In this document: positions 34,071 through 45,900 of the stretch, one piece after another
Numbering within the stretch: the stretch's first letter is position 1
Layout of the letters: each line of letters opens with the position of its first letter
Position numbers and translations under genes: made by a program
Origin: Rotaria sordida
Taxonomy: Eukaryota > Rotifera > Eurotatoria > Philodinida > Philodinidae
Direction of reading: 5' to 3'
Length of the DNA stretch: 64,000 bases
Assembly (NCBI GenBank): GCA_905250125.1
Contig: CAJNOL010001326.1
Coordinates: 1-64,000, forward strand
Notes under the pieces: generated by a model
The model's database searches: none
What the model was told of the DNA's origin: nothing
What the model saw: only the letters and a program-made list of their open reading frames with translations

Positions 34071-35797
34071 AACATACATGTTTAGATGGTCAGAATATGG
34101 TATTTGTGAGATCTGGCTTCTCACATAGTGCAATATAGCTCAAGGGTTCAAAGTTATTTATCATCATCAACATTCTTTTATTGTGTAAATTTAACCAAAT
34201 TTTGTTTGCGAACGAGAAGAACAAAATGAAGACATTTTACTGAATAACAAATCATTTTTTTTTCAACATGAATAGACCAATAAGTTGATATTAACAATTG
34301 CCGGGCAAAATGCCTACTAGTCGATATTGGACCGAAAAATTTCAGTGGACGAACTAAATAACGTAGTAACATACTTAAGTCAATCGAATTTGTCGGTTAA
34401 TGATTAGTACTCGAATTTTGTCTTTTTTCTTGGTTCTGTTTTGTATATTTACTTGCTTTTCAGTGTATAAATGCTTGAATTAACGAAAGAATAAAATCAG
34501 ATTTTTTCGAAGAAAGAAAGAAAGAAGAAAGACTCGTTAAATGGTGAAATCGATCTCCTCTCGAAATTAAGTTTCATATATTCCAAATAATCAATTTGGA
34601 TGTTAGAAGTAGATTGTTGTTCGAATTAATCAATTAGTCTTCATTCTGACAATGCAGCACGACTGACTTAAAACTCAATATCATCTATTCCCTACAGAGT
34701 CGTGATATGGGATGTTCATTTGAAAAGTTTTTCTTCAACTTTTACCTTGACTTATATGCTGAATGAAAGCTCATCCTTTCCACTATCGAATGGCATATAG
34801 GACTATGACACAATATTGTTCGCACGTATATGCATAATAAAGATGTCCCATGACAAAATTTGCCTCTTATGATGCTATGAAAGCAGCGATTCACTTTCTG
34901 TTCCATAGCCATTTTGCAGCTTTAAAAAAGACTGCTATTACAGTGAGCCTAATTTGTGTCTAAGAATGAGATTGGGGTGTAGACAAGAAGAAAATGATGT
35001 ACTCCCGTGTTTCCTAGAGTACAAGAACTACGAAAGTATACAGAGTAAAATGGGATTCAGTTTTATAGCGAAGAAACAATATAGACTTAAATCCAAGAAG
35101 ATAACAACGTACTCCTGCGACTTTCTTGCTATATTCTACGTACATCTATGCTACTTTCGCTGTACTCAAAGCAGTACAGCGTTTACTACTTGGATTTAGG
35201 GTTCGAATGTTTTTAGATCACTAAATATTTTGCATTGTTTTTGTTCATAAGCATGTGCATATTTGGAATTAGTAACGTTCTGACTTTTTTTTGCTTTCAT
35301 TTTGATCCAAACTGCGATATTTTCGAAAAAAGGATGAAATTTCATAACGAAAACTATTTTCAGTTTGTTATTCGATGCAGTTATGCTTGTTAATAAATTA
35401 TCAGATATGCTAAAAACTTATTAAAAACTAAACAAATTTTATATAAAAAGTTTATCTATATGTCGTTTCATTTCATAGTTCAATACTAAACTCTCAACGC
35501 CACTAAACAAAAAATGTCATTTTTTTTGAGATTCTATAACCGCCAGTATTTTCTGAATAGTTCAGTTCGAGCTAAAGGAAAATTCATGAAATATTCACTG
35601 ATAATAAATCTCGCTTTTGTCATTAACGAGAAATAGATGTTACAATGTAAAAAATTCTATAACGTTTCGCTACATCGTAGAATAATTAAAAAATAGAAAT
35701 ATTAAATAATCTGTGATATACTATTTATTCTTTTACTAGAATCTAACAATAACAAAAAAAAACAGATGAATTTGACTAACTTTTTTTTTAAAAATTT
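34071..35797. other. Intergenic region, no gene recognised
   Basis: AT-rich with short frames only; a GAAA-rich purine tract lies near 34510-34530. It includes the 3' flank of the elongase gene. Confidence 0.5.
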
Positions 35798-36610
35798 TTA
35801 TTCTTCTTTTTGTAAAGAAGACTTAACCTTTTTTGTTGATGAAATAAGATATTGTTCAATAAAAAATTTAAAAAAAAATAAACAATAAACAGGTACAAGT
35901 GCATAAGGAAGAAGAAATTCTAAAAAGTTTTCATTAGGAAATTGTTTATATTTTAAACATAAACGTGGTACAATATGCCAAATATAAGTAACTATTAGAA
36001 GTTGTATAATTTGTAATGTTGTTATTATAGGACGTAAAAATTTTGGTAAACGAAAAGCAAAATGATAATACATAACTGTATGAACAAAACCATTTAATAA
36101 CATACCACTTTTTTCTCCACCAGGAAAATTCATAACACATAAAAATAATAAAAATGTTGTTGCATGATGATATATATGGAGAAATCCAATTTTTTTAAAT
36201 GTTTGTCCTTTGAATATAAGAATAGCTGTATCAAACCATTCCCATATTTTTGAAATAGTAAATGTAATTGATATTATACGAAGCCAAGAAGGTATTGGTT
36301 TACATATATAATCTAACCAATTTATTATTTCTTTTGTATATATTATATAATATAAAGTAATAAGACATGAAAATAATGAATATAAAAATAAAAATATATA
36401 ATGAATTTTTGAAAAGAAATTTTTCATTTTTAATGATAATTTTGATGTTAATAATGGAAAAATAATAGTTATTAAAAATATATATAATAAACATGATCCA
36501 AATGATATAATATAAGACCATGGTGAATATATATTTATTATAATATTAGTATATGGAATTTCAATTTGAATATGTTTAAAACGAAATAAATATAATGATG
36601 TATCGGACAT
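35798..36610 (-). CDS. ELOVL-family very-long-chain fatty acid elongase
   Basis: Single exon, 270 residues, ATG at 36610. The family catalyses condensation of malonyl-CoA with acyl-CoA in the ER, the first step of fatty-acid elongation. Family signatures are all present: SKIWEWFDTAILI (the K-x2-E-x2-D box), the histidine box FLHIYHHATT, and NGFVHTVMYYHF. About seven hydrophobic segments are visible, and the C terminus is lysine-rich (STKKVKSSLQKEE), as in ER membrane proteins. Gln five residues before the HxxHH box, common in PUFA elongases, is not seen (KKIGFLHIYHH), which hints at a saturated or monounsaturated substrate; that is inference. Length is normal for the family. Codons are extremely AT-rich. 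Confidence 0.93.
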   Translation of the reverse strand: MSDTSLYLFRFKHIQIEIPYTNIIINIYSPWSYIISFGSCLLYIFLITIIFPLLTSKLSLKMKNFFSKIHYIFLFLYSLFSCLITLYYIIYTKEIINWLDYICKPIPSWLRIISITFTISKIWEWFDTAILIFKGQTFKKIGFLHIYHHATTFLLFLCVMNFPGGEKSGMLLNGFVHTVMYYHFAFRLPKFLRPIITTLQIIQLLIVTYIWHIVPRLCLKYKQFPNENFLEFLLPYALVPVYCLFFFKFFIEQYLISSTKKVKSSLQKEE

Positions 36611-39371
36611 GATTTAAAAGTATTGAAAATAAATGATAAAATGATGTACATGTGATTCAAAGTTGTAAATAAGAACGATAGAAAGAGAACGAAAATACAA
36701 AAATAAAAATAACACTTCTTGCTCGCACATAACGCGTTGCAATTTATATTTTATATCTTTTCTCTAGTTAAGATAAGATAATGTACATTTACTTGATACC
36801 TTCAAAAAAAAAATATATAGTGAAATTTGCATTATATAAACCTGTCAGGTTGTATTCGAATTATATATATATCTTCTATTCGTTTTGCTTTGTTGTCTAT
36901 ACGCTAATTATGATATGTTAATCGCACGAGAGTACATATCCAATTTGTTAGACTTCATATTATGGCTACGAGTGGGTCTCGCTGAGACAAAGTTAAGTAT
37001 AAAAGGATTCGAGCCTATGGCCTACTGGTAAAGAGTCATGGCTATTTTAATGAAACTGTTTCTGAGAGCCAGCCTTTTCCGAAAAACACATGTTTACAGA
37101 AATTTTTGTCTACTAGAGTGAAGTTATAACCGTTTTGATGAAAATCATCAGAAATCATTTCTGATATTCCTATTCGATAGAGCACATTGAAAAATCTCCA
37201 TCTAATGAATTCTACGCTGAAAAATCATTAGTAATTACTGATAAACCAAGCAAACAAAAAAATCCTGCTTTTGGATTTTTTTACCTAAACAGTTGTCTGA
37301 TAATATAGGTGGCTTTATTTTTATGCCTAAGTGTATAAGTTGCAATACCCACCTTGCGTAATGTATGCTTACATATTTACAGAGTAGTATCTATCTAACA
37401 ACAACAAAATGACTGTGAATCATATTTTTGATCTGAAATATAGATTTCAAGGTCAGAAGAAATTTCCTTTGATATACATATGAATAGTACAAGTGTAGAC
37501 GTTTATAATGCAAAAACAAATTTTAATATGAGGATACATAAGAACATTAATTGTTGAATCAATTTTTATTAATTATCAATTATCCTCAACTTCATTCATT
37601 ATTATACTTGTCAATTTTCAACACGAAACACTTTTATAATATTCAACTAATTAGTAAAAATAAAATAATTTAAATGTAATTGAATATCCTAGAAATTTTA
37701 GGTCAAACGAATGTATTTTTCTAGAGATATCGAATGTCTAAGACAACTTGATTTTATGCATTGTTTTATGATTTACAAGTATTTGTTAGATATTCCATAT
37801 CACAAAAAGAATGTATTCATTTAAGCTGAAGTTTTTATGATATTCTGAGGATCGGAGACCTATCTATGGGTGCGTTCCCAAAGGCTGGAACCCGTTAAAA
37901 CATCTAAGTAGCGCACTTTTATGATTTACTGAGTCTTACTCATAGTCAAAATCAGGAGTCAAATAGCGTCCGATTATTGAATATGTTCGATCATTAGAGT
38001 TAATTTAAGTTATTTCATACTGTGTCAGTCTGATTGGTGCTTCCTGCATATAGTTTTAAAAAAATATTCGTTAGAGTATATTCATAAGTGATGAAAGATT
38101 GTTACATTATTATTGTCTTGATGGATTCTATGAAATTTCTTTATTTATGAAGAAAGTCTTATCTCTTGTTCATAATCACTACAAATGATGTCTTCAGTAG
38201 ATATATTGTGAAGTTTTCTTTTGTTTGAAGTCTAAACGCTATTGATTGGAGAATATCATCATTAATGTATCTATATATTTTGTCAAAATATGAGACGAAT
38301 TCTTAATTTTCATCTCACAGATGAGTTTCACTTAATAAACGAATCAAATAAAACAATCGCTTCGATATTCTTCTATTCAAACAATCCAATTTTTTTAAAG
38401 TTAAAATATAAAACAATTTTATTCGAATTTACTTTGCCGAACTACTCGTGCGAGTATGCAAGACAAATAACATTTCATCATTGTATTTATTTATCATTTG
38501 TCAATGATTGAAGATATAAAACTCTGGAGTTTTTCACAGAGTGTTCTGATAATCAGTGAACATTGTATATGTTGCTTGACGTTTTTTGATATTTCAATCA
38601 AACTATACTGTAAAAGTTCTAGTGCAGTATGCAGATATGGGTAGTATGGTCCCAATAGGGAACTGCAAATCTACGTTTGTGAAGCCGAATCCGGATCTGG
38701 AAGGACCCGCGGCTCCCTAGCTCCCATAGTTATCAATTAGTATAACTTTTTATGCTACTGAAGCTACATAATCTTATTCGATAGTATTTGTCACATGTAA
38801 GATTGTTTAGCGGATAGCAAAATTTTTGTTATTCGTGGCGGAAGCATTATGTGGAGAGAATATTCGATGATCTACTTTGGTCAGATTTAAAATGATTTAC
38901 GATTCATTATTGTTTCTATTCTTCCTTAGTAGAACATTCAAGAAGTATTGTGAAAAGTTTTTCACTTAAATTTATATCTTACATTTATCATTTTGATGAT
39001 AAAACTGAAAATAAATATGATTTAAAGATAATATTTGAATATACTTATTTCAAATAAATGATTTTTCAAAGCTTAACTAATAGGTAATAGAATCGGCTTA
39101 AATTTCTATACCTTATTGTTTTTCTTTTTGTCACGTCGAATACTGAATTAGATTTTATTTTCATTTTTAACTTTGTTATTGATAATAGAAATTGACTTGT
39201 ATATGAAAAAGAAAAAAAGACAAAATAATCATTCGCCTTTTAATTGATCATCAATGACATCAAGTTTCATATTTTTCTACTCGATATTTAATCATAATAT
39301 GAAAGATCTAATAATTGAAAACTATATTTTTGCATTTTTTTATTAGTTTGATATATTAAAATTAAAATTTA
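36611..39371. other. Intergenic region, no gene recognised
   Basis: AT-rich and gene-free as far as can be read. It contains the micro-MITE at 38656-38719 and the promoter side of the elongase gene. Confidence 0.5.
38656..38719. mobile_element. Micro-MITE, second copy
   Basis: A 64-bp GC-rich block running from TAGGGAACTGC to GGACCCGCGGCTCCCTA. It matches 8486-8551 in ends, length and the shared GGATC(C)GG-CTGGAAGGACCCGC core. TA ends suggest a Tc1/mariner-type relic. Confidence 0.5.
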
Positions 39372-40571
39372 TTAGTTTTGAATAATTGAAGGTATTAAAA
39401 ATGTTGTCATTTTATAAAGTATATTAGGAAACCAATGAATACCAATTATTTTATTCGATCCTTTTATTTCTCCAAATAAACCATACCACCAACGCATAGG
39501 CGCTAATATAGTATGAGCTAAATTATGATTATCGATTGTTGCATAACAAGAAGCTGCAATATTATTAACAATCAATGTGCCTTGTTGTGTTAATGGAGCT
39601 ATATATCCTTGTTTAACAATATCGATCATATTCGAAATAGTTTCAGTAATTAATACACCATCATCATTTATAATATAGATATTCATACCTATACGAATAT
39701 TTTTTGCCATAATATAACCATGAATATCAGTTGGAAGAAGATGAGACGGAGTTAGTGATAATTGTCGACCAGAAATTGTTGTCAATTGTTTAAATACAGC
39801 TGAAAGATCAAATAATAATAATAATAATAAAACAAAAATAAGAAATTCTACCACATTGATTAGGTTGATAATCAAGCATTGTAAGCACATTTGTAGGAAT
39901 AATTTTATTTGTTTTATCATCATATGCAAGAATTTTATCACCTGATTGTAATTCAATAATTTGTTTTTGTTTTCCATTAACTAAAGTAACAAGAGAATCG
40001 GCAGCAAAACAACGCCCTACGCTGACTGTACTCGCTAAACAAATAAATAATCAATTGACAAAAAAAAATAAATAAATAATACAAATAAAACAAACTATGA
40101 ATTGGACAGGTTGTACTATTTATAACTGGACAACAATTTTCAGCAAGTCGTTTAGCTTCATTAAGTGCTGCTTTACCAATCTAAAAAACAATAAACTCTA
40201 TGAAAAAACAAAACAAAACTGTCGATAAGATTAATATTTATCTACCTCTGCTGCAACACATGCACCCAATTCTGTACTTAAACAATCTGCAACATCAGCA
40301 GCAGCTTGACATATTATTTTTAAATCTAGAATGACAATTTCTTAAACAATTTTATTTTGATATTTTATCAACCTTTTGCAATAGCTCCGTAAAGTACTGA
40401 TGTGACATATTGAACACATTTAAGAATTTGTTTTGGATCTTCAGCTATTGGACATTGTGCATATGTAATTGTTACTAATATATCAATAATAAAGAGAAAT
40501 TTTAAGGATATCTAAACATATATTGATTAAATTATTATGTAAGATCAATTATTTAGTTTTACCATTTTCAT
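39372..40571 (-). CDS. Secreted protein with Hedgehog-type Hint (hog) domain
   Basis: Six exons: 40563-40571, 40373-40511, 40246-40325, 40096-40180, 39852-40034, 39372-39799; 307 residues. The first exon holds only three codons; splicing it to exon 2 gives a good signal peptide (MKMISLKFLF and on). Residues 22-112 are a small Cys-rich domain I do not recognise. Residue 113 is the Cys of VGRCF, the start of a Hint module: C-F-A-A-D-S, LQSGDKILA, the TxxH motif in SLTPSHLL, then IAASCYATIDNHNLAH. These match the autoprocessing half of Hedgehog, which cleaves itself and can attach a sterol. The Hedge signalling domain is absent, so this is a hedgehog-related protein with a different N-terminal ligand-like part, as known in nematodes and other invertebrates. 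The C-terminal sterol-recognition part is short. Confidence 0.88.
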
Positions 40572-42918
40572 TGGTTCCTTGAATAAAAAAAAATTTGTGA
40601 TAAAATCGTATGTGATCTATTTGAATATCACTCACGAAATGATTCTTTTTTTTTAAAATGATTTTTATCTAATCTGTCATCAATTAGAAAATCGGTTTGA
40701 ATTACAAATCCCTAATATTTTTCGTTTTTGTCATTAAATCATGACAAAGAAAAAAATCAATTATATTTCAATGGTTAAATACAACGACAAAGAAAAAACT
40801 AAATTACTTACACTACAACAAATTTGTATTTGTCTTTGTTTATAGTCTAAAGGATAATTTTCATTTAAAACCTTCCTCTCCAAAAAAAAACAAGTCATTA
40901 TTATAGGCATGACCCTTAAGGTGTCTAATTCGAATATTCATAAGCATGACTTCCAACTTAAAAAGTTTTCTTCGGAAATTATGGTCCTTTATCATAGCCG
41001 AACATGTAGCTAGAAAGCTACTTGATAATACTCATAGGCAGTAGAGTTACAAACCCTGAGTAGACTCGAGTCTACCTTATAGTGGATAGATGATGGCTTA
41101 GATAGACTCTAAATATTGTAGAAATTTTTCTATTACTATTTTCATGTTTGTCTGACAAATAGCGTGTTGTTACAAAGTTAGTTTACATTTCAACTAGGCT
41201 TGTACCGAGTCCAGGCTACTTGGGGTCTGTACATGCCTACTACCAACTCGTGTTCAATACGCATCGACGGACGAGCTACAAGACTTGGGAAAGCAAAAGC
41301 CTATCTTAGATTCACACTTCATAGGCTCAAATATTTTTCTCTTTCCATCAGATCTGTAGATTTTAACAGCGCATCATATTTAAAATTTTTGTCGCCTCTG
41401 GCAGCTATTTTCTCCGTGAAGCAGACTTAGAAAATATTTTTTAAGAAAAAATTAAGTTTTGTATAAATAAATATTGGATCATGCATCATCAATGAATTGA
41501 AGTAGGGTTTCTTCATTACAAATGAAGAAGAACTGTCTGAGTCAAATAAATCAGAATCTACTCAGATTTTTCTTCCGCTTTTAGCGACTAAGATCTCATG
41601 TCTATTAAGCATTTTCAACAGTAAACAAGCTCACAATGCAATATTTTGTTTTTTTTATAGAACGTTTCTTCTTCGCCATTAAAATTTTTTTCTGATAAAA
41701 CAGATCAGAATCTCTTCTTTCGAAGATCGCATTCCGATAAACATAAACATCCGCATGTTTTTTTTACGCAAGTCACGCATTTTTCTCGGATCTGCACCAC
41801 TGTTACACGTTGAAAAATGTAAGTTCGACAGAAGAGATAGTAACTACATTTCATCTAAGTCGCATTTAAAAACTTGCCAATGGGTTTTTAATTAGTACGG
41901 AATGCAACCATGTTTAATGCTTATGCCAGAAAGTTCTTTAGGTAAATATAGGAAAAAGATAATCGGATATTTATCCGACATTAGTTTTATCTTTCGGATG
42001 AGGAAAATAAATTTGATATTCAACTCTCAGTATCAAAACAATCATAGATTTTTGGAGTTTTAAAATTTTAAAGGCGTCGAAAAAAAGGAAATAAATTAGA
42101 AATCAAGAAAAAACCTCTATTCCTTATCCGAAACAGTAAGAAGTTCTCTTCAAAATGATAACAGTCTAAGCACTACAGCTCGAAGTGCATCAAGAAAAAA
42201 ACATTTGTACGCATGAAAAGTTCTAGTTTGCATTATGACTTCTGAATTTTCAGACATGAATATTTTTTTAACAGTATATTTTCATTAGCCAAACATCTTT
42301 AGAAAGTTTCATGAGAGCCCACTGCACTGTATCAAAAAGAGTGTAGCTGTGGGTAATATGAAGAACCTCATAGTCACATCCTTTATCGAGACGATAACGT
42401 GAACCACTAAAAAAAGAAGTTACCAGGACTAAAACAACTTTCTCCCGCACACTTCTAGATATGCTCCGCTTTGGCTGATTTTGCTGATATATATATATAT
42501 ATGTATATATCTCACGACTCTGGAATAGTTATCATGATATTTGAGAAAAAAATCATTTTGAACTTGAACATTTGGTTTTCATTTTAACTGATTAGTTTAT
42601 TCTTCATTGCAATTCTCATTGTTCTTAATATGGAAATTAATAAAAAAAAAAATTTTTTTTTTTCTCTCAGGTTTCATATCTATGAAAAATTTTCAATGTT
42701 ACAGTTTGACCTTGATTCAATATCTAACATATAAATTTATCTTGCTTATCACAAAATATATTTTTATTTTACAAAATAAATAAATAAATAATCAATGAAA
42801 ATAATGAAAAATGCATTATTTGATCACAGCATAAATGTGTGGACGGAAGATACAATCCCACTATCAAGCATAAATCTAAAATAAAAGTTTATCTTTTTTT
42901 TTTTGTCTCGTTTATCTA
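40572..42918. other. Intergenic, with dispersed repeats
   Basis: Contains repeat R1 (41430-41885), a stretch near 41180-41380 that resembles 16360-16440, and a (TA)n run near 42490-42508. No gene was seen. Confidence 0.5.
41430..41885 (-). repeat. Dispersed repeat R1, copy 2
   Basis: Reverse-complement match to 18330-18760. Landmarks include CATTACAAATGAAGAAG, AGCGACTAAGA, TCTTTCGAAGATCGCATT, CACTGTTACACGTTG and CATTTCATCTAAGT. Similarity is moderate, so both copies are old. Confidence 0.65.
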
Positions 42919-45900
42919 TTATAATTTTATTACTTTTTCGAAATTTTTATCATAGAGTGAAATTGACTGTTGAGATGATCGATAATGTAAATAAAGTATA
43001 CCAATACTAAATAATGCAGAAAGTAAAAAAATACAATCAAACCAACGATGATAAAAATTAAATTGTAAATCACCAAAACCTTGAGAAATAATTTGTCTAA
43101 ATAAAAAAATTTCAAAAAAATAAACAACAAACTATTTCTTCAAATAAATTACCGATATTGTGCTGGCATATTCATTCGAATAAGAAGCACTGATGATATA
43201 AAATACATGCCCTAATAAAAATATAAATTTTTTGTTTTCTTTTCTCTAAAATTTTATTACATTTTATCTTTACCATTAATTGTGCAAGACATAAAAAAAT
43301 AACATTTGATGATCGACTACTTGATATAAAATAAAAAAACTAATAAAACAAAAACAAAAAAAAATTCTTTTTTTTTTTATTATAATCATTATTTTATCAA
43401 ACCTTAGTTAATGTAATCAATAAACCACGAATACTTGTTACAACAATAATACCAATTAATATAAATGATATATATTGAGAATAAAACTGTACATCAAATT
43501 CAAAATTAAAATAATGTATTGTTAAGTCAATACCTTTTGTTACTGGATCAACTAAAAAGAATTTATTTTTTTTTGTTTTTTTAGTTTATTACATATAAAA
43601 ATTTTAAAATTTACCTTTTCCTACACGATTGAAAATAATATTTATAAATGAAATGAAAATTTTCCATATACAATATAAAGAAAAAAAATGTCCTAAGACA
43701 TGAAAATATTTTCCTTTAAATGTTTTTGAATATTCAATACGTTGTTGAATATTTTGTAAATCAACAAAATCATTATATAATTGTGAATAAATTTCTTCAT
43801 ATGTTAATATATCTTGTTTAATTAAAGATATATTACTATATGATGATGTTATTTGATTTGTTAGTTGTAATGTTAAACAAGTATTCCATGTACGTCGAAA
43901 ATAATTCCATGGATTATTAGAATTGAATGATGATGCCATGGCTCGTAAAGAATTTTCATGTTCAATAGTAACAATACGTTTCTTTTTTAATGCAACTATT
44001 TCCATTACTTGTTTTAAACGTTTTTGTGCATCACTGATATCTTTATCACTAACAGCCTAAAACAAAAAAATACGAATTCAGTCGAACTATATTTTCATAC
44101 TCTCAATCAAATTTGCTAATAGAATATTGGATAGTTACAGTGAAGATACAAAATACTTTTTCTTGCATGATAGATTCTAAAAACAATGATGCTTTGACCA
44201 ATGCTAATATTCTCTTTAATTGAAACACATAGATTTTGAGTGATATAAGATTTCGCTTAATACAAAGTGGATCGCAAAAGTTTAAGATACTTTTATTTTT
44301 GAAGTTTTTCATCGAAGATGAGTAGCTAGGCCAAATTCAAATAGTGATTTGGATAGTTCTTGAAATTCTCTATCGAATAGAATATCTGTCAAACGTTGTC
44401 AAGAGAGTTTTCTAGAAAATCATGCCAGGAGAATTTCAAGTCCTAGAGGATTCTGAGAGAAAGATTTTTTAATATAAGCATCTCAAAGAGCAGAAAAATC
44501 AAAGGTCGCCCAGCTTTCTACGATATTCCCTCACAAAGTTGTAAGCATTAGAAAAAAATGCGGTTTTAATCGAATTTTAGGTGTTTTTTTGATAAAAATC
44601 GATGAAAAACGCGTTTTTTTCATTTTTTTTTAATGTTTATAACTCTGTATCTTTCTATCAAAATCTTCTAGGACCTGAAATAGTTGTCTAGAAAACTCTT
44701 TTGACAAAGTTTGACAGATATTCCATTCGATAGGGAATTCCAAGAGCTATCCAAATGACTATTTGGATTTGACTTAACTACTCATCTTCGATGAAAAACT
44801 TCAAAAATCAAAGCATCTTTTAACTTTTGAGGTCCACTTTAATACTTTGTTTTGTATAAAATTTAGTGCTCTACAATAGTGTTGAGTTGACAATGTTCTC
44901 AGACATAAATTAAGACTTTTTTTAAAAAAAATTATTGATATTTATTCAATCTTAATCAGGAAAGAAATCTGAGTATATATTTTAGAAATAGCGAAGAATT
45001 TTGTTTCTAATTATTATCCGATCCAAAATAAAAGACAGGTTATCATTTTTTTGAATAACTTTTGATAGGAACGAGATAGAGAGCTGTGATTTTCACCTTA
45101 TTATGTATGTCATTATCTCTCAAACTCTTATTCTAAGTGGGTTTTAAAAAAAAATGTTAATTTTATAGTGAAAACAAGAATGATTTGTACTGAGATTATT
45201 GTGAAAATATTCAAAGGTATCTATAAAGAAAAAAACATCTTTCATCTTAATAAGTTCTATATCGACCGATGTCTCGGACATCGCTCTTTCGAATGGTGAA
45301 AATCACAGCTCTCTATCTCATTCCTATCAAAAGTTATTTGAAAAAGTAATAACCTATCTTTTAATTAGTTGTAGCCGAAAAATGAGTGAATATTTCATGC
45401 CACAACTTTCGTTCTATAGATTAAGTACACAACATTAGATGAAGCTGCTTATCTTTCAGATATGGACTAGTAGATTATACTGATGGTATCTGCCAATAAC
45501 ATCCGATTATGATTTATATGAATAAACCATTCAGAAGTATATTGATAACATGAGTCCATCATATACAGCTGTTCTGATTAGGTAGAGCAGTCCAAAGTAT
45601 ACGTAAACACTAAGAATGATGTATGATTTTAACCACTTCAAAGATAAAAAAATACCTGTACCCGAGAGCACTTTGATCTTGAAATAAGATAAAAAGTAGG
45701 CACCCCAAATAGTACCTAGTATCTGTCAAAAAACAGTGTCAAATCTATTAGACATCTTGCAACTAATTTTGAGTTAATGATAACTTTCTGGTAAGCTATT
45801 CATTACAAGGATCGCAAAACGCGAAGGAAGTGTATGCATCGAAAAATGTTCTTTCTGTAAGATTAAAATATGTTAATAATCTCTTCAGAAAATATTGAAC

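Noticed and set aside
37005-37060. GGATTCGAGCC next to a GGCCTACTGGTAAAGAG box, tRNA-like
   Set aside because: The B-box-like motif lies before the A-box-like motif, the wrong order for a tRNA.
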